Below are positions 26,161 through 34,653 of a DNA stretch of 64,000 bases, in pieces. The DNA is taken from positions 1 through 64,000 of the forward strand of contig JACPVS010000030.1 of NCBI GenBank assembly GCA_016197365.1, in the 5' to 3' direction. Each line of letters opens with the position of its first letter. Within the stretch, counting starts at the first letter, position 1. The position numbers and the translations under genes were made by a program. The notes beneath the pieces were generated by a model that did no database searches, had not been told where the DNA came from, and saw only the letters and a list, made by a program, of their open reading frames with translations. The DNA is from Mycolicibacterium cosmeticum. Its GTDB lineage: Bacteria; Actinomycetota; Actinomycetes; Mycobacteriales; Mycobacteriaceae.

Positions 26161-27174
26161 TCAGCTGTGCTTGGGGTGCGGAGCGTTCTCCAGCAGGTTG
26201 CGGGCCCACTGCTCCGTCCACTGGGTGGCCGTCTGGCCGTCCAGGCTCCAGAACTGCGGCGTGTTGTACAGCGCGTGCACGGGCCCTGCGGTGCTGCCCA
26301 GCAGGGTCTGCAGGGTCGCGGGCAGGTTGCCCACCGAGAACGCCTCCTCGGGGGCGGCGCAGATCAGGTCGCCGTTACCGCAGATCTGATAGGTGCGGTC
26401 GTTTAGAGCGCCGAAGCCGCCGTCGCGGGGGCCCGTCATGGCCAGACCCAGCGCCGACAGCATCGGCACCTCGTGCAACGTGATCTCGGCGCCCTGCCCC
26501 GGCGGATTCGCGGGCAGGTTCTGGCCGACGTTGTCCTGGCGCCTGCCGTCCGCGATGAGCGTCACGCCGAGCACCAGGTCCTGGTCCACCGGGCCGCGGC
26601 CGTTGCCGATGTCGCTGGCCAGATCGCCGCCGATCACCGCGCCCTGGGAGAAGCCGGCGATCACATAACTGGTCAACGGGCACCGGTTGTTGATGTCCGT
26701 CAACGCCTTGACCGCGTTCTTCATCCCCTCGGCGCGGGAGTCGTTGTAGGACATCTGCCCGTCCGCGGAGAACGGGTTATGGAACTGCGCGGTGTACGGG
26801 ACGGTGTAGACCTGCACCCGGTCCGGACCGAACTGCTGCAGCAACGGGTTGGTGACGTTCAGCAGCAGCGCCAGCGGGAACTGCACCGGGTTGTTCGGGT
26901 CGAGCACCGGAGAGGACTCCCAGGTGCCGGGGATCGACAGCAGGAACACATCCGGGCAGCTGGCGTCCTGCGACTCGGGGCGCGGCTTGCTGGTCGACGG
27001 TGCGCTGCTCTGTTGCTGGCCTGACGGGGGCGGCGTCGACGGCGTGGCCAGCGGTGGGGACTCCGGCTGGCGCAGCCAGACCACCAGCGCGGCGACGATC
27101 ACCGCCACCAGGACGGCGACGGCCCCGGCCGCGGCCACCGCGAGAATCCGGTGGCGTTTGCGATTGTTCGCCAT
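26161..27174 (-). CDS. culp6: Cutinase-like esterase Culp6 (Rv3802c orthologue)
   Basis: Culp6 is a cell-envelope serine esterase; the M. tuberculosis protein is reported to have phospholipase and thioesterase activity and to be essential. The 337 residues start with a short basic stretch and one membrane helix (about 10-33), a Pro/Ser-rich linker, then the cutinase alpha/beta-hydrolase domain. The nucleophile lies in GFSQGA, and late Asp and His residues (after ICAAPEEAF, and in GPVHALYNTPQ) complete the triad. It lies between fadD32 and the antigen 85 genes, consistent with a role in envelope lipid metabolism. Confidence 0.92.
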   Translation of the reverse strand: MANNRKRHRILAVAAAGAVAVLVAVIVAALVVWLRQPESPPLATPSTPPPSGQQQSSAPSTSKPRPESQDASCPDVFLLSIPGTWESSPVLDPNNPVQFPLALLLNVTNPLLQQFGPDRVQVYTVPYTAQFHNPFSADGQMSYNDSRAEGMKNAVKALTDINNRCPLTSYVIAGFSQGAVIGGDLASDIGNGRGPVDQDLVLGVTLIADGRRQDNVGQNLPANPPGQGAEITLHEVPMLSALGLAMTGPRDGGFGALNDRTYQICGNGDLICAAPEEAFSVGNLPATLQTLLGSTAGPVHALYNTPQFWSLDGQTATQWTEQWARNLLENAPHPKHS

Positions 27175-27229
27175 AGTTCTGAGCGCTCCTCAAGTCAACG
27201 CCGGCCTGCTTGTAATCCGCGGGGCGCGG

Positions 27230-27727
27230 TCAGCAGAGCTGGTCGGTCGCGATGCGAATGTAGTCGGCGGTGACGGAGTCGACCTCACCCGTCGGCGGCG
27301 CTGTCGAGCTGACGTGCGCCTCACGGACATCCGCCCGCACCAACGGCAGCACGAAGTCCCACACCGCCTGATCGGTCTGCTTCGCCGCGCGGGCCTGGCA
27401 GACGTAGGACCCGATGGTCAGCGCGATGATCTCGTCGGACGGGTGCACGCCGGACGTCCCCAGCGCGTCCAGATAGGACTGCTGCTGATGCGACATCGGC
27501 ATGTGCTCGTGCCGCCCGCCGGTTGCACTGGCCGCCGGCGGCGCGATGCTGCCCAACCCGTCGGTGTGCCCCGCGGACTGCGACGACGGCAGCCCGATGG
27601 TGGTGATGACGTCGTCACTGAACGAACATCCGCACGCCGCCACCGCGGTGGAGGCCAGCATCAGCGGGGTCAGCACCAGGGCGGGTCTCTTTGCCAGACC
27701 CGCTGTCCACCGGTGGTTACGCAGCAC
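27230..27727 (-). CDS. DUF732-type lipoprotein
   Basis: This is a 165-residue secreted protein. A basic start and hydrophobic stretch end at VAACGCS, a plausible lipobox with lipidated Cys. The C-terminal region (QQSYLDALGTSGVHPSDE, then YVCQARAA) matches the small DUF732 domain common in mycobacterial exported proteins, with two cysteines likely disulfide-bonded. Function is unknown. The GTG at 27727 is chosen because the signal peptide starts there; the frame is open further but in sequence that looks non-coding. It sits between culp6 and fbpD; I do not recall an equivalent in M. tuberculosis. Confidence 0.75.
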   Translation of the reverse strand: MLRNHRWTAGLAKRPALVLTPLMLASTAVAACGCSFSDDVITTIGLPSSQSAGHTDGLGSIAPPAASATGGRHEHMPMSHQQQSYLDALGTSGVHPSDEIIALTIGSYVCQARAAKQTDQAVWDFVLPLVRADVREAHVSSTAPPTGEVDSVTADYIRIATDQLC

Positions 27728-27825
27728 GGTTCCACGGTACCGGCTCTCCCGCGCAGGCCCCGGCGTGAGACAAGCCCGAGACGATGCCGTGACTGTGGCG
27801 TTGGTCGCAGCGGGTCGAACCGGGG

Positions 27826-28746
27826 TCAGCGGATGGCGGCCGAGAGGTCGCCGGACAGCGCCGCCAGTTGCGGGCCCCAGCTGCTCCAGTCGTGCTGTCC
27901 ACCGGTCGGGAAGTCGAAGTGCCCGTTGCGGCCGCCGAGGCCGCGGTAATGCGAGTAGAAGGCCCGGTTGCTGCCCTGGGCCTGATCGCAGTAGCCGATC
28001 ATCGCGGCCGGGTCGGCACATGTCAGGGTCTGCGGGCTGAACACCCAGATGCGGGTGTTGTTGTCCGCCAACAGCTGTACGTGGGCGTCGGGGTCGTGCC
28101 ACTTCCACCGGCCGAACTGCGCGGGCCCCCACATGTTCTGGGTGTTGACCCCGCCGAACTGCGCCATCCCCGCGGTGATCGCGCCGTTGAGGAAGGTGTT
28201 GCCGACGGTGAGGAAGCCCGACATCGACCCGGCGTAGCGGAAGCGGTCCGGATGGAACTCCGCCAGCGTCAGCGCCGCGGTGCCACCCTGCGCCGCACCG
28301 ACGATGCCGTGCCCGGAGGGGGCCAGGCCCTTGTTGGCCGCCAGCCAGTCCGGCAGTTCCTGGGACAGGAACGTCTCCCACTGCTTGCTGCCGTCCTGCT
28401 CCCAGTTGGTGTACATGCTGAACGCGCCACCGGCCGGGGCGGCCACCGAGATGCCCTTACCGGCAAGCGTGTTGAACGCACCCGCGCCCACCCAGTTGCT
28501 CACGTCTGGGCCGGCGTTGAAGGCGTCGAGCAGATAGACCGCGTGCGGGCCACCGCCCTGGAAGGCCACCGGGATGTCGCGGCCCATCGCCGCCGAGGGG
28601 ACCTGGAGGTATTCGATGCCGTCGGCCTTGGCGGGGGTGTCGACCGTTCCCGCGGCCGACCACAGGCCCAGCGCCAGCAGCACTGCGCAGGTCGCCTGCG
28701 CGGCTCGACGGATCGTCGCGTGCATATCCCACCTCATCCTGGTCAC
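27826..28746 (-). CDS. fbpD: Antigen 85-like protein MPT51 (FbpD)
   Basis: MPT51 is a secreted alpha/beta-hydrolase of the antigen 85 family that lacks mycolyltransferase residues and is thought to bind matrix or wall components. The 306-residue precursor has a signal peptide (hydrophobic core LLALGLWSAAG, cleavage probably after AKA near residue 41). At the nucleophile elbow it reads GAAQGG instead of the GLSMAG of active paralogues, so Ser is absent. The GTG at 28746 is supported by GGGGAG about 7 bases upstream; ATG 28725 is an alternative. Two active paralogues follow upstream on the same strand. Confidence 0.93.
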   Translation of the reverse strand: MTRMRWDMHATIRRAAQATCAVLLALGLWSAAGTVDTPAKADGIEYLQVPSAAMGRDIPVAFQGGGPHAVYLLDAFNAGPDVSNWVGAGAFNTLAGKGISVAAPAGGAFSMYTNWEQDGSKQWETFLSQELPDWLAANKGLAPSGHGIVGAAQGGTAALTLAEFHPDRFRYAGSMSGFLTVGNTFLNGAITAGMAQFGGVNTQNMWGPAQFGRWKWHDPDAHVQLLADNNTRIWVFSPQTLTCADPAAMIGYCDQAQGSNRAFYSHYRGLGGRNGHFDFPTGGQHDWSSWGPQLAALSGDLSAAIR

Positions 28747-28771
28747 CGATCTCTCCCCACCACCGCGTTGT

Positions 28772-28787
28772 AGTGAATCACATCACT
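28772..28787. promoter_or_regulatory. Candidate CRP-type binding site upstream of fbpD
   Basis: AGTGA and TCACT are perfect arms separated by 6 bases, close to the TGTGA-N6-TCACA site bound by mycobacterial CRP (Rv3676-type) regulators. It lies about 25 bases before the fbpD start, in the fbpA-fbpD gap. Regulator identity is inferred. Confidence 0.4.
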
Positions 28788-28823
28788 GACGCCCGTTGCT
28801 TTCGAAACGATCCAGAAACGACC

Positions 28824-28855
28824 GACGGCGGCGACCCCGAAGGGTCACCGCCGTC
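28824..28855 (-). terminator. Hairpin terminator after fbpA
   Basis: GACGGCGGCGACCC and GGGTCACCGCCGTC form a 14-base stem with one mismatch and a 4-base loop. It lies about 30 bases after the fbpA stop (28887 on the minus strand). There is no long U-run, as is usual in mycobacteria. Confidence 0.6.
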
Positions 28856-28886
28856 AGTCTTCAGTTGTTCGTCGCTGTGCCGCGGA

Positions 28887-29891
28887 TCAGGCGGTCGGCA
28901 CGGCTCCCAGCACGCGCTGCATGTCCGGCTTCATGGCCTGCAGCTGCTGGCCCCAGTACGGCCAGTCGTGCACGCCGTTCTCCGGGAAGTTGAACACGGC
29001 GTTGGTGCCGCCGTTGGCGATGTAGGTGTCCCGGAAGGTCTTGTTGGTACGGATGGTCAAGCCTTCGAGGAACTTCGCGTTGAACAGGTTGCCCTGGCTG
29101 GCGCCGCCGCTGAGCTCGGACGGGGTGCCGTTGCCGCAGTAGACCCAGAGCCGGGTGTTGTTGGCGATCAGCTGGTTGATGTTCACCAGCGGGTCGTTGC
29201 GCTTCCACGCGCTGCCCGCGTCGCCCGTCTTGCCCCACATGTCGTCGGCCTTGTAGCCGCCGGCGTCACCCATGGAGATGTTGACCAGGAAGGGCCACCA
29301 GCCCTCGGACAGGTTCAGGAAGCCCGACATCGAGCCGGCGTAGATGAACTGCTGCGGGTGGTAGATCGCCAGCGTCATCGCGGCCGAACCGGCCATCGAC
29401 AGACCGACGGCCGCGCCACCGGTGGGCTTGACCTGACGGTTGGCCTGCAGCCATGCCGGCAGTTCCTGGGTCAGGAAGGTCTCCCACTTGTACGTGGAGC
29501 AACCGGCCTTGCCGCAGGCCTGCTTGTACCAGTCGGAGTAAAAGCTGGACTGGCCACCGACGGGCATGACCATCGAGATGCCCGAGCCGTTGTACCACTC
29601 GAATGCGGCCGTGTTGATGTCCCAGCCGTTGAAGTCGTCCTGCGCGCGCAGCCCGTCCAGCATGTACACCGCCGGCGAGTTCGCACCACCGCTCTGGAAC
29701 TGGATCCGGATGTCGCGGCCCATGCCGGCCGACGGAACGTCCAGGTATTCGACCGGGAGACCCGGCCGGGAGAAGGCACCAGCAGTCGCCGAGCCTCCGA
29801 CAACGCCCACCAAACCGGGCAGTACCGCGGCCGCTGCGGCCGCGACCACCACTCGGCGCGTGGCGCCGCGAATTTTCCCAACGAAACTCAT
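28887..29891 (-). CDS. fbpA: Antigen 85A-type mycolyltransferase
   Basis: This secreted mycolyltransferase transfers mycolates between trehalose monomycolates and to arabinogalactan. The 334-residue precursor has a signal peptide (RR at 12-13, Ala-rich core, cleavage after ATAGA before FSRPGLPVEYL). The mature part carries the nucleophile in GLSMAG, the acid region and catalytic His in HDWPYWG, as in Ag85A, and the carboxamide-helix segment LDGLRAQDDFNGWDINT. Length and the C-terminus fit FbpA. It lies between fbpD and a third paralogue, each with its own promoter-sized gap and a terminator after this gene. Confidence 0.92.
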   Translation of the reverse strand: MSFVGKIRGATRRVVVAAAAAAVLPGLVGVVGGSATAGAFSRPGLPVEYLDVPSAGMGRDIRIQFQSGGANSPAVYMLDGLRAQDDFNGWDINTAAFEWYNGSGISMVMPVGGQSSFYSDWYKQACGKAGCSTYKWETFLTQELPAWLQANRQVKPTGGAAVGLSMAGSAAMTLAIYHPQQFIYAGSMSGFLNLSEGWWPFLVNISMGDAGGYKADDMWGKTGDAGSAWKRNDPLVNINQLIANNTRLWVYCGNGTPSELSGGASQGNLFNAKFLEGLTIRTNKTFRDTYIANGGTNAVFNFPENGVHDWPYWGQQLQAMKPDMQRVLGAVPTA

Positions 29892-30045
29892 AACTGCTTA
29901 CCAATCCATTCTGTCGTGTGCCGCACCCGGTCGGTGTGCGCCGGTCCGGGCCGCATTGCCCGTGTAGTCAATCACAAGTCTGTGTGACTCTCTCTTCCGC
30001 GAAAGTCCGCCCCTGTCACCGAAATGGTCCCGTTTCACTCCTGCC

Positions 30046-31104
30046 TCAGCCGTTCAGGGTGGCGATGAGATCGGGTTTGAGAGCCTGCAATTGGGCGCCC
30101 CAGTACGCCCACGAATGGTTCCCCGAGGAAGGGAACTGGAAGGTCGCGTTGCGGCCGCCGGCAGCGGTGTAGCGATCCTGGAATCGCTTGTTGCTGCCGA
30201 TCGCCAGCCCCTCCAGGCTGTCGGCGTTCAGCTTCTGGCCGGGGTCGGCGTTCTCGTCGATCGGCGTCGACCCGCCGGGCGCGCAGTAGACCCACAGGCG
30301 GGTGCCGTTGGCCACCAGCCTGCCCACCTGTTCGACGGGGTCGTTGCGCTTCCAGGCGGGGTCCCAGGGTGGGCCCCACATGTTGTCGACGTTGTAGCCG
30401 CCGGCGTCGAGCATCGCGACCCGGATGGCCTGCTTCATGAACACCGTCGACGGGTTGAGGAACCCGGACAGCGACGCGGCATAACTGAACTGCTGCGGGT
30501 GATAGGCGGCCAGCGTCAGGGCCGCCCCACCTGCCATGGACAGCCCGACGACCCCGTTGCGCGAACTGGAGATCTGCTTGTTGGCTGCCAGCCACTGCGG
30601 CAGCTCGTTGGCGAGGAAGGTCTCCCACTTGTAGGTGTAGCCCTGGCTGTTGAAGGACGACGGCGAGTACCAGTCGCTGTAGAAGCTGGACTGCCCGCCG
30701 ACGGGCATCACGACCGAGACGCCGGAACCGTAGAACCACTCGAAGGCGGCGGTGTTGATGTCCCAGCCGTTGTAGTCGTCCTGGGCGCGCAGGCCGTCGA
30801 GCAGGTAGACGGCGCGACTGCTGGGCGCCGCCTGAGTCGATGTCGGCGCGGGGGACGTTCCGGTACCCGGTGCGGGCGCCGGTGCGCCTCCGGTCCCCTG
30901 GAACTCGACCCGGATGTTGCGGTTCATCGCCGCGGAGAACACGTCGAGATATTCGACCGGCAGCCCTTCACGCGAGAACGCGTGGGCAGCGGGCAGCGGC
31001 ACCACCAGCGCGGCGACCGTGGTGACAAGCGTCACCAGCACCGCGCGCAGCGGTCCTGTGATCAGCTTCACACCTTTGGTCCTGCGCATGCGTCGTTCAT
31101 CCAT
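30046..31104 (-). CDS. Third antigen 85-family mycolyltransferase, with a Pro/Ala/Thr insert
   Basis: This is a 352-residue secreted mycolyltransferase. The signal peptide core is LRAVLVTLVTTVAALVVPL with cleavage after AAHA before FSREGLPVEYL. The nucleophile elbow GLSMAG and catalytic His in NHSWAYWG are intact, so it should be active. It differs from classic Ag85 by a flexible insert near residues 72-95 (GTGGAPAPAPGTGTSPAP then more Thr/Ala) between the first strands and VYLLDGLRAQDD. A tandem second active copy is known next to fbpA in M. smegmatis, where it is labelled antigen 85C; I leave the symbol blank because A, B or C identity cannot be settled from sequence reading. Confidence 0.9.
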   Translation of the reverse strand: MDERRMRRTKGVKLITGPLRAVLVTLVTTVAALVVPLPAAHAFSREGLPVEYLDVFSAAMNRNIRVEFQGTGGAPAPAPGTGTSPAPTSTQAAPSSRAVYLLDGLRAQDDYNGWDINTAAFEWFYGSGVSVVMPVGGQSSFYSDWYSPSSFNSQGYTYKWETFLANELPQWLAANKQISSSRNGVVGLSMAGGAALTLAAYHPQQFSYAASLSGFLNPSTVFMKQAIRVAMLDAGGYNVDNMWGPPWDPAWKRNDPVEQVGRLVANGTRLWVYCAPGGSTPIDENADPGQKLNADSLEGLAIGSNKRFQDRYTAAGGRNATFQFPSSGNHSWAYWGAQLQALKPDLIATLNG

Positions 31105-31147
31105 TCCGTTTCACAGGCAATGCGATGCTTCGCATTTCAAGGCCGGA

Positions 31148-31166
31148 GTCCCCCGAGCGGGGGCAC
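31148..31166. repeat. G/C hairpin repeat upstream of the antigen 85 paralogue
   Basis: CCCCCG and CGGGGG pair around AG, within GTCCCCCGAGCGGGGGCAC. It resembles the palindromic element in embB (both carry GGGGGCAC and a CCCG/CGGG core). It lies in the 125-base gap between aftB and the third antigen 85 gene. Confidence 0.45.
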
Positions 31167-31229
31167 CAGTGCCTCCACGCTTCTTGTATCGCCACAACAT
31201 AGCCGGGGCGTTACGAGACCACCAAAACC

Positions 31230-33230
31230 CTAGGGGCCCGTAGCGGGCATTCCGGTGTAGGGCGGAACCTTCGGCGGCGGGGCCACCAGGCCGCAGCGAT
31301 ACAGCTCATAGAGGGGAACCCGGTCGATCCGGTAACTGCCGAACTGCAGCGCGTGGGTGAGGTTGGACAGGAACAACCGGGGCGTCAGGTTGCCGCGCAC
31401 GGAGTTCAGGATCACGTGGGTTTCCGGACACGTGAGCGCCACCTCGGCCTGGGCAATCCAGTCCTCGTCCAGGTAGACCGGGATATAGGGCCGCTCCTTG
31501 AGGAACGGGCCCTCGGCGACGGCCCAGTCGGGGAACAGGTTCTTGTCGTGACCGATGCGGGCGTCCTCGAGGCGCGCGGTGTGCGCGGCCAAGGTGTTCA
31601 CCAGACCGATCTGGTCGATCACCCGGACATCGAGCCCGACATTCATGCCCAACATGCCCATATTGGTGAAAAAGACTGTGTGCGGACCGGTTTCGCCGTT
31701 CCGATAGAGCTTGTCCGGTGGGGGTGGCTTGGCGGGCACCACATCCCAGCGGTCGTAGTCACCCGACGGCAGCAGCAGGGCACCGTCGGGGGTGTTGTTG
31801 ATGGCGGTGAGCACCGCGCGCATCCGCGGATAGTCCAGGTAGTCCGCCGCGGTCAGCGGATGCGCATGCCCGGTGGCCTGGGCATAGAAACGCCGCTCGT
31901 CGACGATGCCCGAGTACGTCACCCTGGTGGCGTCGGCGCCCATGCCGGGCGAATTCGCCGCCCACAGTGACCATCCCGCGATCGCCAGCCACAGCACGCT
32001 CGTCACCCCTGCCAGCAGATAGCCGGTCTGCCTGCTGACGCGCGCCTCCTCCGGAACCCGGACCGGGATCACCGAAAGCGGTGCCAGCACACAGAACAAC
32101 GCGGTGAGCAGCACCCGCCCGTGCATGAAGTCACCACCCTGGCGAATCCAGTACACGGCCTGCAGCAGACCACTGCCGACCATGAATACGACCACCGCGG
32201 TGGGGCTTTGCACGATCCGCGCCGCACGGCTCGGCCGGTGCGCGGCCCCGTTCGGCTCGACCTGCCGGATGGTCCACGGGTGCGATCGGCCCCGCAGCAA
32301 CACCACCGCGAGCAGCACCACCAGTACCAGCGGCACCCAGAGCAGATACGGGTTGTTGAAGTTGGTCAGGTACTCGAAACCCTGCGCCCATTTCGAGCCC
32401 GAGGCGTCCTTGGCGATGGCGGTCTGCGGGACCGCCAGCGCGTAGTACCCCATCCGGAAGATCTGATAGCCCACCGGCAATGCACCACCGGCTGCCACGA
32501 TCAGGAACCGGCGTCCCCAACTCGGTTCGGCCACCAGCATCATCAGAAGAGCGACACCGCCGAGCAGGGCCAGTTCCGGGCGCACCAACACGCTCAGCCC
32601 CGCGACGAAGGCCAGCGCCGCGAGGAACACCGCGCCCTGGCGCCGCTGCCCGGGCAGCCGCTGCGACTGCGACCAGGCCACCATCAACCACCACAGCAGG
32701 CCGACATAGGCCAGCACCAAACCGTTTTCGAGGCCGGAGGTGGCGAAGTCGCGGGCCGGCGGGACCGCGATGTAGATCAGCGCACCGGCGGGCAGCAACA
32801 CCGCCTGGCGACCCGTCAGACCCGGCGCGTACAAACGCCCGGTGCCCAGCATCATCATCACCACGCCGGCAACCGAGAACACCAGGGCCAGCGTCAGTGC
32901 GACGTACTCCAGGCGCACGGGCCCGCTGAGCCAGCTCGCACCGTAGATCAGGTAGGTCCACAGGGTGGAGGTGTTGGACTCCACGCGTTCCCCGGCGTTG
33001 AACACGGGCCCGTTGCCCGCCAACAGGTTCCGCACCGTACGCAACACGATGAGACCGTCGTCGGCGATCCAGCGCCGTTGCCAGGCACCCCAGCCAAAGA
33101 GTCCGGCCACCACGACCACCGAGACCCACAGGCTGATCCGCACCGATGTGCTGTAGCGGAACGACGGCCAACCGGACAACCACGCCGCGATGGCGCGGCC
33201 GGCGCGGTCAGCCGAAGTAGGCAGCGGCAC
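31230..33230 (-). CDS. aftB: Arabinofuranosyltransferase AftB
   Basis: AftB adds the terminal beta-1,2-linked arabinofuranose residues to arabinogalactan and lipoarabinomannan from decaprenylphosphoryl-arabinose. This 666-residue GT-C membrane protein has an early periplasmic acidic motif in RWIADDGLIVLR (near residue 55), about ten membrane helices to residue 430 and a soluble periplasmic C-terminal domain with Cys residues. The GTG at 33230 makes it overlap the ubiA end by 23 bases; a later start would shorten only the variable N-terminus. It belongs to the glf-glfT2-PAP2-ubiA-aftB unit. Confidence 0.93.
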   Translation of the reverse strand: MPLPTSADRAGRAIAAWLSGWPSFRYSTSVRISLWVSVVVVAGLFGWGAWQRRWIADDGLIVLRTVRNLLAGNGPVFNAGERVESNTSTLWTYLIYGASWLSGPVRLEYVALTLALVFSVAGVVMMMLGTGRLYAPGLTGRQAVLLPAGALIYIAVPPARDFATSGLENGLVLAYVGLLWWLMVAWSQSQRLPGQRRQGAVFLAALAFVAGLSVLVRPELALLGGVALLMMLVAEPSWGRRFLIVAAGGALPVGYQIFRMGYYALAVPQTAIAKDASGSKWAQGFEYLTNFNNPYLLWVPLVLVVLLAVVLLRGRSHPWTIRQVEPNGAAHRPSRAARIVQSPTAVVVFMVGSGLLQAVYWIRQGGDFMHGRVLLTALFCVLAPLSVIPVRVPEEARVSRQTGYLLAGVTSVLWLAIAGWSLWAANSPGMGADATRVTYSGIVDERRFYAQATGHAHPLTAADYLDYPRMRAVLTAINNTPDGALLLPSGDYDRWDVVPAKPPPPDKLYRNGETGPHTVFFTNMGMLGMNVGLDVRVIDQIGLVNTLAAHTARLEDARIGHDKNLFPDWAVAEGPFLKERPYIPVYLDEDWIAQAEVALTCPETHVILNSVRGNLTPRLFLSNLTHALQFGSYRIDRVPLYELYRCGLVAPPPKVPPYTGMPATGP

Positions 33231-34125
33231 CGATTGTTCCGATCAACGCCAGCGCGAGCAGCTGGAGTACCCGGTCACCCAGGGCGATGTCCTCCGGTTC
33301 ACCCGCCTCGCCGCCGTCGATGTCGACGCCATAGCGCAGGATCGCGATGGTGAACGGGATGATCGACACGGCCCACCACGACGCCGACCCGCCGTCACGT
33401 TCGAAGGCGAACAGGGCGTAGCACAAGACCACGGCGGTGGCGGCCAGCGTCCAGACGAAGCGCAGATAGGAACTGGTGTAGCTCTCCAGCGACTTACGGA
33501 TCTTGGCGCCGGTGCGCTCGGCCAGTTGCAGCTCGGCATAACGCTTACCGGCCGCCATGAACAGCGAGCCGAACGCCATGACCAACAGGAACCATTGCGA
33601 CAACTGGATATTGGTGGCGGCGCCACCGGCGATCGCCCGGATCAGGTAGGCCGACGAGACGATGCAGATGTCGAGCACCGCCTGGTGCTTGAGGCCGAAG
33701 CAGTACGCCAGTTGAATGGCGATGTAGACCGCGATGACCACCGCGAGATTGGGACTGACCAGATAGCTGAGAGCCACCGCCGCCACGCCCAGCACGGCGG
33801 CCAGGCCGTAAGCCAACGACTCGGGGACCACCCCCGCCGCGATCGGCCTGAACCGCTTGGTCGGGTGCTGCCGATCCGCCTCGACGTCGCGGGCGTCGTT
33901 GATCAGGTAGATACACGACGCCGCCATGCTGAACACCACGAATGCCGCGGCAACGCGGGACGCCAGGAAGCCGTAGTCGTATTGGACGTCGGTGCCCAGG
34001 GCGGCCAGCGGCGCGGCGAGCACCAGCAGGTTCTTCACCCATTGCCGCGGGCGAAGCGCCTTGATCACCCCGGTGAAGAGGTTCTTGGGCGGGCCGAGGG
34101 TCGACGCCGGCGCTTCTTCACTCAC
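33208..34125 (-). CDS. ubiA: Decaprenyl-phosphate phosphoribosyltransferase (UbiA/DPPR synthase)
   Basis: This enzyme transfers phosphoribose from PRPP to decaprenyl phosphate, the committed step to the arabinose donor DPA. The 305 residues form a UbiA-fold membrane protein of about nine helices. The Mg-binding motif is INDARDVEAD (NDxxD type, near residue 75), and LESYTSSYL lies in the later cytoplasmic loop. The GTG start at 34125 has AAGGAGT about 8 bases upstream and overlaps the upstream phosphatase gene by 4 bases. Mutations in the M. tuberculosis orthologue raise ethambutol resistance. Confidence 0.95.
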   Translation of the reverse strand: MSEEAPASTLGPPKNLFTGVIKALRPRQWVKNLLVLAAPLAALGTDVQYDYGFLASRVAAAFVVFSMAASCIYLINDARDVEADRQHPTKRFRPIAAGVVPESLAYGLAAVLGVAAVALSYLVSPNLAVVIAVYIAIQLAYCFGLKHQAVLDICIVSSAYLIRAIAGGAATNIQLSQWFLLVMAFGSLFMAAGKRYAELQLAERTGAKIRKSLESYTSSYLRFVWTLAATAVVLCYALFAFERDGGSASWWAVSIIPFTIAILRYGVDIDGGEAGEPEDIALGDRVLQLLALALIGTIGAAAYFG

Positions 34126-34652
34126 TGCACGACTCCTTCACCCAGTTTTTCTGAGATCGCCCCCACCGTCTTGGCCGTCAGTGCACCGACCACCACGCCG
34201 GTGAGGACGTCCGTCGGGTAATGCACCCCGAGCACCAAGCGCGACAGCGCCATCGGCGGGATCACCAACCACGGCAGCCGCGATCCGGTGGCCCGGCCGA
34301 TCAGGATGGCGGCCGCGGTGGTCGAGGTGGCGTGCGCCGACGGGAAGCTCAACCGGCTCGGTGTCGCGACGTTCACGGCGATCGCCGGGTTGTGCGGGCG
34401 TTCACGTTTCACCACGCGCTTGATCACCACCGCCGCCGCGTGGGCGGCGAAGGCTCCGATGCCGGCGGCCAGCCAGGCCCGGTGACGCTGCGGCGCCAGC
34501 ACGGCACCGAGCGCGGCGACGCCGACCCAGCCCGCGCTGTGCTCACCGAAATGCGAAAGGACGCGCGCGGCGGGGAGCACTCCCGGCCGGCCGGCCAGCG
34601 TGGCCTGCACCACCACCAGCGCGGTCTCCTCGCGCGTCAGATCGCCTGCCAC
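34122..34652 (-). CDS. PAP2-type phosphatase, probable DPPR phosphatase (Rv3807c orthologue)
   Basis: This is probably the phosphatase that removes the 5-phosphate from decaprenylphosphoryl-5-phosphoribose, between UbiA and DprE1/2. The 176-residue membrane protein carries the three PAP2 motifs: KRVVKRERP, PSAHAT, and SRLVLGVHYPTD. Several hydrophobic helices surround them. The GTG at 34652 follows the glfT2 stop by one base, and its end overlaps ubiA, so its place in the operon supports the role. The longer upstream frame lies inside glfT2 and is not used. Confidence 0.9.
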   Translation of the reverse strand: MAGDLTREETALVVVQATLAGRPGVLPAARVLSHFGEHSAGWVGVAALGAVLAPQRHRAWLAAGIGAFAAHAAAVVIKRVVKRERPHNPAIAVNVATPSRLSFPSAHATSTTAAAILIGRATGSRLPWLVIPPMALSRLVLGVHYPTDVLTGVVVGALTAKTVGAISEKLGEGVVQ

Positions 34653-34653
34653 A

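Noticed and set aside
31230..33230. Identification as an Emb paralogue
   Set aside because: It is too short and has the AftB layout and operon position beside ubiA.
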